Part shown: positions 1-10,629 of the stretch, one piece after another
Position numbering within the stretch: the first letter of the stretch is position 1
How the letters are laid out: each line of letters opens with the position of its first letter
Source of the DNA: Combretum micranthum
Lineage: Eukaryota > Streptophyta > Magnoliopsida > Myrtales > Combretaceae
Length of the DNA: 64,000 nucleotides
Reading direction: 5' to 3'
NCBI GenBank assembly: GCA_024138025.1
Contig: JAMXBD010001580.1
Coordinates: 186,001-250,000 of the forward strand
Translations under genes and position numbers: made by a program
The notes under the pieces: model-generated
Seen by the model: only the letters and a program-made list of their open reading frames with translations
Told to the model about the DNA's origin: nothing
Database searches by the model: none

Positions 1-645
1 AGAAAAAAAGAGAATACTTACTTTGAGATGAAGCTGACAACAATAAATTTAATGTGCAAAAGCTTGTGGGTGTTGGTGTGTGCAAACATTAGTGAGAGTA
101 AGTGAGTTTGAGAGTGAAAGTGGATGTGTTGAGAGTGAAAGTAAGTGTGTGTGCTGCTATTCGGATATAAAACATGCGTGTTCTGTTCTTCTCTTTTTTT
201 TTTGTTTTTTTTTAAATATGTAAAAGTTGCAGATTCATCCCACCCATGTGCATAGACGGGATCAGGATCGGGAAAGATGAGCACTAGAAGCACCAGAGGA
301 CGAGCAACAGGATGCCGAGCTTATGTAAAGGTAGGGTCAGGGGCTTCCTTATGCACTATAGCGCTTAATTAAGGCCTCGATAAGGAAAACTTGGCGTGAC
401 GTGAGGTGTGAAATTCAACCTTGGCATCTACATGGGTAAGGTCGGGGCCGTGCTGGATTTCCTAAAGTGTTCCATGATATTCTTCGAGCCCTTGACTTAA
501 TAAAAATTTCGAGCATAATTGAGGCTCAACAAGTGATTATTTTGGCCGCGACATTTCCTTTTAGGCCTAGACGGTGATGAATTTAAGCGTGATGGTATTT
601 CTGAGGCCTCGAGCTATTGCAAATCTTAAAATTTTTTCATCTATC

Positions 646-915
646 CTCTTGCAGTTTCGTATAATATACTATCCCAAGCAAAAATAATCATGTGTATTTC
701 ATTTAAACCCAAAATTGCAGTAGCAAAATGAGTAGAAAAACTCTAATTGCAACAAAAAAAATCATGAAGGCTTTGGGGCTCAATCATCTTGCAACTTCAT
801 AGCACACTATCCAAGCACAAATGATCAAGTATAATCCAATTGATCCCAAATTGCAGCAGAAAAATCAGCAAGATAACCTAAATTACAACAAAATTTGTTT
901 TTGAAGTTTTCATCA
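646..915. repeat. Diverged two-copy tandem repeat, unit about 139 bp
   Basis: A block starting near 646 (CTCTTGCAG...) recurs from about 785 (CATCTTGCAA...). Both copies share, in order, a CTATCC(C)AAGCA segment, an AATNATCA segment, CCCAAATTGCAG, and a (T/C)TAATTNCAACAAAA end. The copies are clearly diverged. The repeat lies in the non-coding 3' part of E0; short tandem repeats there are common in Tat/Athila elements. Confidence 0.55.
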
Positions 916-1007
916 AAGATTCAACATGTAATATGCATAAAGAGCTTAAAAATCTGGTGAAAACTTTTCTCACTTTCCTTAGAAGATAAAAACATGGAAT
1001 ATTTTAT

Positions 1008-1023
1008 TTTTCCCACACTTAAA
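1008..1023 (-). promoter_or_regulatory. Internal polypurine-tract-like site of E0
   Basis: The minus strand reads TTTAAGTGTGGGAAA. It matches the internal TTAAGTGTGGGGGAAGG site of E1 (13205-13221) and of E5 (52961-52978) in sequence and in position after pol. Confidence 0.4.
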
Positions 1024-1139
1024 AACTAATTTTCACTTATTTACCAATATGTACACACAACATCCAGACCTGAAATTTTTTTATAGAAAAAGGATCTTGG
1101 ATAGCTAAAAAAAAATCAAAATAAACCAAAAAAAAAAAA

Positions 1140-1166
1140 CTTGGGTTGCCTCCTAAGAAGCTCTTT
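1140..1166 (-). other. Conserved post-pol motif (GGAGGCAACCC type)
   Basis: The minus strand reads GAGCTTCTTAGGAGGCAACCC followed by AAG and a T-rich run. E1 (10488-10536) and E5 (53172-53197) carry the same motif just after the pol stop codon, so this marks where pol ended in E0 although pol is gone. Confidence 0.55.
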
Positions 1167-1476
1167 ATTTACTGTAAAAAAGCTTGACTTATTAGAACCA
1201 AAGAAAAAAAAATCCACCTGGGTCCCAAACAAAAGTGTCCCAGGGGCTTGTTTTTGAAAAATTCAAAGGGAATTTTCTTCTCATTTTTGTTCTCTTTCTT
1301 TTTAGCTCTATTCCCATTATTTTCAAAAAATTTCATGGGGAGAGGGGTATTAGGAGATTGTTGCCTATTCAAAAACAAGAACATATCTAATAGATTTAAG
1401 GCATAATTTAGAAAATTCATTTCCTTCCATACATTTTGACATAAAAATACTGCAGAACAACCAATTTTTGCATTTT

Positions 1477-1764
1477 TCAATCATGCTTATCCTTCCCTTC
1501 CTCCATATCCACTGTGATACATTGAATTTCCTCCTCAACTACCTCATATGAACCTTCCTCCACAATTTCACCCTGCTTAACAAAACTTTTATGCACAGGA
1601 TGTTCACAAACAAAAATTTCAACATTTATATCATTAACATCCTCCAAAATCATTTCACACTTATCATGCTCAGAATCATGTAATTGATTTACTTTGGTTA
1701 AAAGCTCTTGTGATAATGAAGTGGTTAGAACAAAATTTTTCGGTACATAGCTAAGGTTTCTATG
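1477..1764 (-). pseudogene. Open acidic coding remnant (96 codons) in E0
   Basis: A minus-strand frame without its own ATG stays open for 96 codons and ends with TGA at 1479-1477. The product is acidic and polar, with runs such as EHDKCEMILEDVNDIN and EVVEEEIQCITVDMEEG. Codon use and composition look genuinely coding. It sits between primer site and post-pol motif, so it may be the tail or a linker of the lost polyprotein. I do not recognise the family; a residual linker between protease and RT is one possibility. Confidence 0.35.
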
Positions 1765-2119
1765 TTATTATTAACAGTTCTTCATTATAGTATAGGGAGA
1801 TAAATTAATGCATGAAGGAACATAAAAAACATAAGGATTAGTACATAAAAATACCACTCTCCTTCTCCACAGTTTAAGCACACAATATTCGCTCCATCTT
1901 TTGCAGTTTGGGGTTCATTATCTTGTTGAAGGTTATAAAGCACATTCCAATAGTGGTCCTTAGGAATCCACTAGCCAAAATCCATGATATCAGAATGTCT
2001 TATGTAGAATTAGCTCAATGAGAGGAAACCACAGGATCCAGAAAAACAAAACAAAAACAAAAGAAAACAAAAATGGCCAGATTAATAGTATTAGGCTTTT
2101 TCAAAATATCACCAAATGT

Positions 2120-2136
2120 CCCTGACAATGGCGCCA
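2120..2136 (-). other. Primer binding site of E0 (tRNA-Asp type)
   Basis: The minus strand reads TGGCGCCATTGTCAGGG, 14 of 17 matches to the site complementary to the plant tRNA-Asp 3' end that is perfect in E1. It lies 4 bp inside the LTR end at 2141. Confidence 0.65.
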
Positions 2137-2140
2137 AAAA

Positions 2141-3046
2141 TGCTTATGGTGGTTATTTTTAAACCAAAGCCTTTTAAATTTATAATTTTCTAAATCACTC
2201 TTTTAATTATGGTTTCCATAGGGCAAGCGCACTCATTAGATGTAGCATAGAGTGATCTAGGTTGGTCCTAAAGGAAAGATGGCAAGTACATTTACTTCTA
2301 CCTTTTTCCTATTATCTAGCTGAAAAACAAGGGGAAAAACTATCCAAATAAGATCTAAACTAAGCCTAATCTAACAAAATTAGCAATTGACAACATATGT
2401 CACAGCAGCATACAAACAAATGATAAATCAATTCACAAGGTTACTTGGGTCATGCTTCACCTTAGATCTATTCATGTAACCCAAGGAATTTCTTAGAAAA
2501 TGGTTGTGTTGATTATTGAACCATCGGATTCATGAATTTAAATCAAAGCTTCTCGTGAAGTTGATAACTTTAGACCTAGTCGAAACCAATAGTATGAAAT
2601 TCCAATTAGATCCGCATAAAGTTCAAGAATCCATTGCTTTAGAAACCCAACTCAATGAATTTTAAAAACAAGTGAGGGAAGATTTTCACTCATCCTCGGT
2701 AAGAGGTATCTAAGATCAATCTTATTAATAGCCTAGATCTATCAATTAAAATGACCTCTTGATCTATTTTAATGAAATCAAACATGAACCCATATCATGC
2801 ACTATACAGATTCAAGATCTATTAAGCTCGAGCTATTAAATTCAATAAATCAATCACTTTTTCAACAAAAGCTCAGTTTAGTTACATGAAATAAAACTAC
2901 TCCTTCATGAATATGGCAATACAAAACAAAGATTCAGAGAAATAGTGCAAACCCATTTATAGATAAAGCAGTAAGAATAGAAATCCTTGATGAATTGAAC
3001 ACTGACACACAAGTTGTTGTGAAACTCTCGAAATTCTCTTGAGTTT
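2141..3046 (-). repeat. E0 5' LTR, truncated by E1
   Basis: The LTR runs from TG at 2141, beside the primer site, to 3046, where E1 begins. The terminus on the minus strand is ...CATAAGCA. No second copy lies in the window, so the right limit is only the E1 junction. No coding capacity is seen. Confidence 0.55.
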
Positions 3047-3197
3047 TGATGAACTCATATTTTACATACATTTTGTGGATAAAATTTATACAGATATGAT
3101 AGAAATCAAGTGGAATGTATTCATAAGTATAATTTCTTGTGAAATCAGGTTAAAAGAAGTAATGAGCAAATTCCAAAATCATTGATTGAAGATCAAC

Positions 3198-3662
3198 ACG
3201 TACGCTGGCTCAACAGCATCCAACGCCGCCGGCGTAGAGGCTGTGTAGAATGACACAGAAGACAATTTCTTAACGCAGTCATCAACACAGCCAGGGTAGA
3301 GTGACAATGTGAAGCAAGCGTATGGAATAAAGAGATACGCGGCAAATTCTGAATCAACGCCGCCGGCGTTACGCCTGTGTACTTTGTCCACATAATGCAT
3401 ATCCTTAACGCAGGCTCAAACACAGCCAGTGTAGGGTTTGATGAGCAATCCACGCCGGCCTTCTGGGATTCAACGCTGCCAGCGTAGGTCCCTACGTATA
3501 ATCCTATAAGTAATTCTCAATGAAGATCTGCGCAGGCCAGATTTGAAGGAACACTGGCTTGTTCATCAAGCGTAAGTTGAAGAGGTACTTTTCATACGAC
3601 GAACGCGGGCAAGATCTACATTTACGCTGGCGCGTACATTTTGTAACTGCCGGCGTAAGCTA
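3198..3662 (+). promoter_or_regulatory. GC-rich palindromic motif array in E1 U3
   Basis: Short variants of GCCGGCGTA / TACGCTGGC recur in an otherwise AT-rich LTR: GCCGCCGGCGTAG (3224-3236), CGCCGCCGGCGTTACG (from 3359), ACGCCGGCC near 3452, CGCTGCCAGCGTAG near 3474, TACGCTGGCG near 3623 and TGCCGGCGTAAG near 3648. They occur in both orientations, all upstream of the TATA-like site. The same array is in the 3' LTR (14507-14966). Function unknown; factor-binding sites are one possibility. Confidence 0.5.
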
Positions 3663-3693
3663 TGTCAGTCTGTATTCCTCTTGCGAATTTGCT

Positions 3694-3702
3694 CTATTTA
3701 AG
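3694..3702 (+). promoter_or_regulatory. TATA-like box of E1 LTR
   Basis: CTATTTAAG lies just downstream of the motif array and about 20 bp upstream of a purine-rich stretch. It is conserved in the 3' LTR near 15002. Confidence 0.45.
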
Positions 3703-4806
3703 AGTGTTTTTAGAGAAAAAAATAGAGAGTAGTAAGACAAAAATACTCAGAAAATTAGGAAACAAAATGTTGTTGTTTGTTTTCTTTTAGGGCACTAAGA
3801 CCCTAAATGTTTAGCAATTTAGAGTGGATTAGGGTTTAGCTACAATCAAGCATTGCCTACAATGTGGGGATTTTGGATTTGGAATTCCCGTTTCTGAAAA
3901 GGAACCATATTAAGGTGTTTTCAATCTCTATTCTTTATGTTTATGCTTGATTGTATATTGAGAGGCCATGTTTTCATTGTCAATTATGAATATGTATGAA
4001 TGGATTTGATGATTTGATGCATGAATTGAATTGATATTGGTGTTGATTATTGGGAATTTGATTATCTTTGTTTGTAATCTGTTTAGTTTATGCTGATCAA
4101 CATAGATTAGATAGAAAGGATTAAAGATACCTGAGAAGGATTCATGATCTGCACAAGCAAACTTAGGTTTTTGAATATGATTTTGTCATAGAGATATGTA
4201 AATCTATGAGAGAACTTGAGAATTCATTAATCTTTATGCGGTTTAGGGTTACAAATTTGGGTCACTTAATGGTGCTTGTTTTGTATTCTTAACTAGGATA
4301 GTAGTTTTGGTGAGAGCAAAATGCTATTAACCTGAATCATAGATAACTTATTTAAGGATAGTTTATGCTATGAAAGATTTTGTAACATCGAGAGGTGAGC
4401 AATTCTTAGATGAATTGATCAAATCCAAGTAATCAATATTAGTATCAATTTAAAGTATGAGTCATTTCACAATGAGAATAGAAATGCATCATTCATATAT
4501 CATCTGCATCTCCTAAACCTAAATCCCTCGTTATAATTGCTGGAACATATGGTTTAGTTCTTGATAAATAATTTGAAATCTATTTAATTTAGATCAACAT
4601 AGATTACACATCTGAAAAATCAATTGCTTAGATTAGGGTAAAAGTTTAATTTAGTAATTAGCCATTAGCTCCCTGTGGATCGACTTGGACTTTTCAGATA
4701 TACTGCTTTGTACCCGGTGATTTTGCTGACCGGTTAAGTATCCACTTGTATTTGAAATTTAAATCTTTAGAATATTAAGAAGTGTGGTTTACTGCAGTTT
4801 CAATTT

Positions 4807-4823
4807 TGGCGCCGTTGCCGGGG
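4807..4823 (+). other. E1 primer binding site, tRNA-Asp
   Basis: TGGCGCCGTTGCCGGGG is complementary over all 17 bases to the 3' end of plant tRNA-Asp including CCA. This primer is characteristic of Athila-like elements. Confidence 0.9.
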
Positions 4824-4880
4824 AGCTTCGGTTGCTAATATTAGAACAGAATTTACACCCTTAGACTAAGCATATTCTCT

Positions 4881-4906
4881 AAAAAAAAAAAAAAAAAAAA
4901 AAAAAA
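4881..4906 (+). repeat. A26 homopolymer in E1 leader
   Basis: A run of 26 adenines lies between primer site and gag start. Exact length is doubtful in a homopolymer of this size. Confidence 0.7.
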
Positions 4907-4934
4907 TAGTTTACCTTGATTAGTGTGTTCTTGT

Positions 4935-6180
4935 ATGTCAGGTGAACAAGTCCAAGATTTACCCTACGACCCTGAGATTGATCGGACTTATCACCGCCGA
5001 CTAAGGGAAAGACGAGCAGATAATACAAGAGCAATGGAAAGAAATCAGCAAGATATTGATCCCCCACCTGTCAATGAGCGACAGAATGAAAATCCTCCTG
5101 TAGGGCAGCAACAATTGCCTTTCCTGTTATGGGCAATAACAATAACCCTCCAGCTCCAGGAAATGAGGTTCACAGACCAATGTGGGAATTATTCATGCCC
5201 ACGGTTGATGGAGTTGCACCATCTATTGAGTGGCCTGCTATTCAAGCCAATAATTTTGAATTAAAGCCATCACTGATACAAATGGTGCAAGGAGATCAAT
5301 TTGGAGGAAGCAGTTTTGATAACCCCCATGATCATCTGAAGAATTTCTTGCAGATCTGCTCTACAATCAAGAGTAATGGGGTCTCCACTGATGCAATTCG
5401 CCTTCGACTATTCCCTTTCTCATTAAGGGATAAGGCAAGAAATTGGCTAAATTCATTACCTCCACATTCTCTTACTAATTGGGATCAGTTGGCACAACAG
5501 TTTTTGGAACAATTTTTTCCTCCCAACAAAACGATCCAATTGAGGAATGAAATCTTTTCCTTTCGGCAATATGAAGGTGAAGCTCTATATGAAGTATGGG
5601 AAAGATTTAAGGAGCTTCTTAGACGTTGTCCTCATCATGGAATCTCTCTTCATGATCAAATGAGAATTTTCTACACATCTCTTGGAGATTCCTTGAAGAC
5701 AATGATTGATGCAACAGCAGGTGGTAGTTTGATGTATAAAAGTGCTCCTGAGGCCTATGATCTGATTAATGGGTTGGCTCGTACTACGTTTCACTGGCAT
5801 AATGAACGAAACAAACCAAAACCTGTTAGTGCCATTCATGAATCAGAGACGGTTTCTAAATTACAACAACAAGTGGATTCACTTACGGCACAGATGAAAC
5901 ACATGCAACCTATGTCAGGAACTGGACCAAGTCATAAGCCACACATGAATATGATCTCTCATGATGATCCTCATGAGCTATTTGGAGTACTATGGAAGAA
6001 TCTTCTCCTTCATATTCTGGTAATATGCAAGCTAACTATGTTAATCAATATGACAGGAATGCAAGGAATTACAATCCATACTCCAACACTTATAATCCTG
6101 GATTGAGGGATGGAGCAATCAAACAAACTTTCGATGGAGCAATCAAAATGCACCTAGAGCATTACCGCCACCACAAATGA
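4935..6180 (+). pseudogene. gag: E1 gag (capsid protein), frameshifted
   Basis: Gag forms the particle in which the RNA is packaged and copied. I chose the ATG at 4935 (MSGEQVQDLPYDPEIDR); its frame shifts near 5120 into the frame open from 5129, again near 5985 and near 6110. The capsid domain (retrotransposon gag type) covers about 5240-5700, with LRLFPFSLRDKARNWLNSLP and LAQQFLEQFFPPNKT as its best-conserved segments. No CCHC zinc knuckle is present, as usual for Athila. A Q-rich coiled stretch (SKLQQQVDSLTAQMKHMQ) follows. It shares the QANNFELKP block with E4 gag. No in-frame stop is seen apart from the shifted frames. Confidence 0.85.
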
Positions 6181-7433
6181 TGCCTCAACAACAATCCCAA
6201 CCACAAAAAGAGAAGGATAAAACAGTTGAGCTTTTGCAAGAAGTATTGAAACAACAATCAAATCAAGCTTCCATTATCTTGGATTTACAAACTCAGATAG
6301 CTCAGTTGTCTGAAGCATCTAGACACCGACCTCAAGGTACTCTTCCAAGCACCACTGACAAAAATCCAAAAGAAGATGTGAAGGTAATCACTCTCCGAAG
6401 TGGGAAAGAAATTACTAAGAATAATGAAGGAAGAAATCAAGACGGGAAAAAGACTGATGAGGAACAGAAAGGAAAGATGATTGATGACCAAAGCACTGGA
6501 AGGCATGAGGAAAATGATGAGAAAGTATCTGACACCTATATACCCTCATCAAGTAATGAAAAAAGGAAAAGAAAAGAGGAAGATAGTACGCTACAAAAAC
6601 CAGAAATGAAGCCGTATGTTCCACCCATTCCTTTTCCTGGAAGATTGAAGCAGCAGCAACTGGATCATCAATTTGAGAAGTTTTTAGAAGTCTTCAAGAA
6701 GTTGCACATTAATATTCCTTTCATGGATGCACTTGAATCCATGCCATCTTATGCAAAGTTCATGAAGGATATTCTTACAAAGAAAAGACGCCTAGCTGAA
6801 CATGAGACAGTTATGCTTACTCATGAGTGTTCAGTTATTCTTCAGAACAAGATGCCTCCAAAGTTAAAGGATCCGGGAAGTTTCACTATTCCTTGTATTA
6901 TTGGTGAATCATACTTTGATAAGGCACTATGCGATCTAGGAGCAAGCATAAATCTCATGCCGTTTTCAATCTTTAAGAAATTGGGTCTAGGAGATTGCAA
7001 ACCAACTACGGTATCTTTACAACTTGCTGATAGGAGCATTAAACACCCAAGAGGAATAGTGGAGGATGTTTTGGTCAAGGTGGATAGATTTTTATTCCCA
7101 GCCGATTTCATTGTTCTTGATATGGCTGAAGATCGGGAGATTCCTCTAATTTTGGGAAGACCTTTCTTGGCTACTGGACAAGCCTTAATTGATGTGGCAC
7201 AAGGAAAACTGACACTACGGGCTATGGATGAGCAAGTCACATTTGATGTGTTTCGATCCCTCAAACACTTAGCTGGTAATGATTCTTGCTTTCATCTTGA
7301 TACTATTGATCAATTGACTCAGAAATATAGCATGGATAATTCTGAGATGGGTGAGTTTCCCATGCATGTGTTTTCACATGAGATGAGTGATGACGAGCTT
7401 AATTGCACTCCGAGGAAGATGACTTGCTATTGA
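6177..7433 (+). pseudogene. E1 gag C-terminus, linker and aspartic protease
   Basis: This frame carries a Q/K/E-rich linker (about residues 1-140) with a conserved VITLRSGKEI segment, the PYVPPIPFPGRLKQ segment, then a retropepsin-like protease that cuts the polyprotein. The active-site region reads CDLGASINLMP near 6930, the DLGAS form seen in Athila and Tat elements, and the flap-side ILGRPFLATG lies near 7155. The frame ends at 7433 because of a shift near 7400; the reading continues in the RT frame. It is part of one gag-pol polyprotein. Confidence 0.85.
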
Positions 7434-8635
7434 GTATGGATGATTGTGACAGCCCTAATGAGGAAGTAGATAATCACTTAATGGATGAAGTTGCTGGAGT
7501 TTGGATAAAATCACCTCAGTTTGAGCCTCTAGAGGCTAGTACAAAGAAATTGAGTCCATCCATACAAGAACCACCTCAACTTGAATTGAAACAGCTTCCT
7601 AGTCACCTTAAGTATGTGTTTTTAGGTGAAAATAATACACTCCCGGTTATTATTTCTGTGGAGTTATCTTCTGAACAAGAACACAAGTTGATTGAAGTGC
7701 TTAAAAGACATAAGGAAGCGATTGGGTGGACAATTGCAGATATTCATGGGATCCATCCGTCTGTTTGTACTCATCGGATCCTCATGGAAGCTGAATGTAA
7801 ACCGACGGTCCAACCACAGAGAAGACTCAACCCTACTTTGAAAGAAGTTGTAAAGAAGGAGGTATTAAAGTTGCTTGATGCTGGTATCATATATCCAATC
7901 TCTGACAGTAAGTGGGTGAGTCCTACTCAAGTGGTACCTAAGAAAGGGGGGGTAACAGTTGTGAACAATGAAAAGAACGAGTTAATACCTACCCGGACTG
8001 TGACTGGATGGAGGGTATGCATCGATTATCGAAAGTTGAATGATGCCACCCGTAAAGATCATTTTCCTCTTCCCTTCATAGACCAAATGCTAGAGAGGCT
8101 AGCTGGGCATGAATATTATTGTTTCTTGGACGGATATTCGGGCTATAATCAAATCTCAATAGCACCGGAAGATCAAGAAAAGACGACATTCACCTGTCCT
8201 TACGGTACGTTTGCATTCAGACGTATGCCCTTTGGTTTATGTAATGCACCAGCAACATTTCAAAGGTGTATGATGGCATTATTCTCAGATATGATTGAAA
8301 AATTTATTGAAGTTTTCATGGATGACTTTTCTGTTTATGGAGCTTCATTTGAAACTTGTTTGGAGAATTTGTCATTTGTGCTCAAGCGATGCAAAGACAC
8401 TCATCTGGTTTTAAATTGGGAGAAGTGTCATTTTATGGTGAAAGAAGGAATTGTGCTGGGTCATAAAATTTCACAAAGAGGGATAGAGGTAGACAAAGCT
8501 AAAGTTGAGGTGATCTCAAAGTTACCACCACCGGTAAATGTGAAAGGAATACGAAGTTTCTTGGCCATGCAGGTTTCTACAGGAGGTTTATTAAAGATTT
8601 TTCAAAAATTTCACGACCTCTTTGTGCTTTATTAG
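7403..8635 (+). pseudogene. E1 reverse transcriptase
   Basis: Ty3/gypsy-type RT that copies element RNA to DNA inside the particle. Recognisable blocks in order: QRRLNP and KEVLKLLDAGIIYPISDSKW, GWRVCIDYRKLNDATRKDHF, CFLDGYSGYNQISIAPEDQ, FRRMPFGLCNAPATFQRCM, and the catalytic FMDDFSVYG near 8315, the xxDD variant typical of Athila. All catalytic positions I can see are intact. A single-base deletion near 8570, after RSFL, throws the frame into a false stop at 8635; the correct frame continues into RNase H. Confidence 0.9.
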
Positions 8636-8688
8636 AAAAGAATACTTCTTTTTCTTTTGATGATGCTTGTCTAGAAGCTTTTGAGCTT

Positions 8689-10134
8689 TTGAAAGAAAAA
8701 TTGACCACTACACCAATAATTGTAGCACCAGATTGGGAGCTACCATTTGAGCTTATGTGCGATGCAAGCGATATGGCAGTAGGTGCAGTACTTGGTCAGA
8801 GAAGGAACCGAGTTTTTCAAGTAATTTACTACGCTAGCAAAATGATGAATGAAGCACAACGAAATTATGCTACCACAGAGAAAGAATTGCTGGCCGTGGT
8901 ATTTGCTTGTGACAAATTCAGATCATATCTTATTGGTTCTAAGGTAATTGTCTATACTGATCACTCTGCACTTAAGTATTTATTAGCAAAATCAGATGCA
9001 AAGCCTAGGCTTATAAGGTGGATTTTGCTTTTACAAGAATTTGATATTGAAATTAGAGATAAGAAGGGAGTGGAGAATGTTGTTGCTGATCATCTTTCCA
9101 GAATTGTTAATGAGAAAGATGAGTCACCTATTAATGAGTCATTCCCTGATGAATATCTCTATGAAGTTTCAATTAAAGATATACCTTGGTATGCAGATAT
9201 TGTTAATTACTTGGTAGCTGGAATTTTGCCTTACAAAATCACTCATCACCAGAAACGAAAATTTTTATCAGATATGAAATATTATTTCTGGGATGAGCCA
9301 TTTCTTTTTAAAAGTTGTCCAGACCAAGTAATTAGACGATGTGTACCTGCATCTGAAATTGCTGATATACTTTATCATTGCCATAATCGAGAAACTGGTG
9401 GTCATTTTGGTGCTGAAAGAACTGCTGCAAAAGTTCTTCAATGTGGATTTTATTGGCCCACTCTATTCAAGGATTGCAGAGCATATGTACAGACTTGTGA
9501 TCAATGTCAGAGAACAGGGAATATTTCCAAGAGGCATGAGATGCCACAGCAAGGGATACTAGTGATTGAAATTTTCGATGTTTGGGGGATTGACTTTATG
9601 GGACCATTCCCATCATCCTTCAACAACAAGTATATCCTTGTGGCAGTTGACTATGTATCTAAGTGGGTTGAAGCTGTTGCGCTTCCAACTAATGATGCGC
9701 GAGGAGTACTTAAATTCTTAAAAAGAAATATTTTCACTAGATTTGGGACACCACGAGCAATTATTAGTGATGGAGGAACTCATTTTTGCAATAAACAATT
9801 TGATAATTTACTTGCAAAGTATGGTGTGAGACATAAGGTTGCTACGCCTTATCATCCTCAGACAAGTGGTCAGGTGGAGCTATCTAATAGAGAGCTTAAG
9901 CGAATCCTTGAAAAGACAGTTAATTCATCAAGGAAGGATTGGTCGCTAAAGCTTGATGATGCACTTTGGGCTTACCGCACTGCTTATAAGAATCCTATTG
10001 GGATGTCCCCCTATCGCATGCTGTATGGAAAGGCTTGTCATCTCCCTGTAGAACTGGAACATAAAGCTTATTGGGCAATAAAGTTTTTAAACTTTGATAG
10101 ACAAGCGCTGGTGAACATAGGTTACTCCAATTGA
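8689..10134 (+). pseudogene. E1 RNase H and integrase core
   Basis: RNase H comes first ([14 protein letters not shown] near 8760, then [16 protein letters not shown]) and removes RNA from the RNA-DNA hybrid. The integrase zinc domain follows ([12 protein letters not shown] ... CDQCQR, 9376-9510), then the DDE core: IDFMGPF near 9590, ISDGGTHF near 9763 and VELSNRELK near 9876, so all three acidic residues are present. The frame is really open from about 8571, after the indel in RT; the first Met is at 8689. It ends at 10134 through another shift near 10115. Confidence 0.9.
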
Positions 10135-10472
10135 ATGAGTTGGATGAGTTTCGAAATGATGCTTTTGAGAATGCTCATATTTATAAGGAGAAAACCAAGA
10201 AGTGGCATGACAAGCAAATCCTATATCGTGAATTTAAGGAAGGAGAAAAAGTTCTACTTTATAATTCTCGATTAAGGTTATTCCCGGGTAAATTACGATC
10301 TAGATGGTCTGGACCATTTGAGATCATCAAAGTGTATCCTTATGGAGTGGTTGAGATCAAGAAAGATGGGGAAAAGTCATTTCAAGTCAATGGTCACCAA
10401 TTGAAGCATTTTTGGGAAAGAAAGTTTGTGGAAGCAAGTAAGAAAGATGTGGATCTTCAGGATCCAAGCTGA
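10131..10472 (+). pseudogene. E1 integrase C-terminal domain
   Basis: Continuation of integrase after the shift near 10115: [20 protein letters not shown], then the SH3-like C-terminal part with [36 protein letters not shown] and VNGHQLKHF. There is no chromodomain, unlike E3. The pol stop is TGA at 10470-10472, followed directly by the conserved post-pol motif. Confidence 0.85.
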
Positions 10473-10487
10473 GTTTGATCAAGCACT

Positions 10488-10536
10488 GTCGGGCTAAGCG
10501 ACGTTAAACTAAGCGCTACTTGGGAGGCAACCCATG
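10488..10536 (+). other. Conserved post-pol motif of E1
   Basis: About 15 bases after the pol stop, GTCGGGCTAAGCGACGTTAA is followed by AAGCGCTACTTGGGAGGCAA and CCCATG. TTGGG and CCCA can pair around AGGCAA as a small hairpin. The same motif is found in E5 and E0 at the end of pol and is widespread in plant Athila-like elements. Its role is unknown. Confidence 0.6.
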
Positions 10537-10629
10537 ACTAACTTAGTGTTTATTTTTTTTTTTTTTGTTTTCAGATCATGGCAAATCATTCTTGGAGCTT
10601 TAGATAAATTCATTTGAGAAAAAGGCAAG

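Larger units (their letters stand above)
1..3046 (-). mobile_element. E0: truncated, internally shortened Athila-like LTR retrotransposon
   Basis: On the minus strand the order is LTR (2141-3046), tRNA-Asp-type primer site (2120-2136), a short coding remnant (1477-1764), the conserved post-pol motif (about 1140-1166) and a purine-tract-like site (1008-1023). In full Athila-like elements gag-pol fills about 5.5 kb between primer site and post-pol motif; here only about 950 bp separate them, so nearly all of gag-pol is missing. The LTR is interrupted at 3046/3047 by E1. The second LTR would lie left of the window. Positions 1-640 hold no coding signal I can recognise. Deletion product versus non-autonomous family cannot be decided from one copy. 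Confidence 0.6.
3047..4802 (+). repeat. E1 5' LTR (1756 bp)
   Basis: It begins TGATGAACTCATATTTTACA, which recurs at 14349, and ends TTTCA four bases before the primer site. U3 holds the GCCGGCG-type motif array (3198-3662), followed by a TATA-like CTATTTAAG (3694-3702) and a purine-rich AGAGAAAAA stretch probably near the transcript start. Differences from the 3' copy are largely one- or two-base indels with a few substitutions. Confidence 0.85.

Noticed and set aside
3179..3453. Two overlapping minus-strand ORFs in E1 U3, repeated at 14454-14778
   Set aside because: They follow the GC-rich motif array, which lacks stop codons; lengths differ between LTR copies and nothing protein-like is seen.
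3198..3662. CRISPR-like array suggested by repeated short GC-rich words
   Set aside because: Words vary, spacing is irregular, orientation alternates and no cas genes exist; this is a plant LTR promoter region.
4881..4906. A26 run as the poly(A) tail of a retroposed gene or SINE
   Set aside because: It lies between primer site and gag inside E1, with no target duplication or retroposed body next to it.
6842..7264. 140-codon ORF antisense to E1 protease
   Set aside because: Shadow of the protease frame on the opposite strand; no independent motif.
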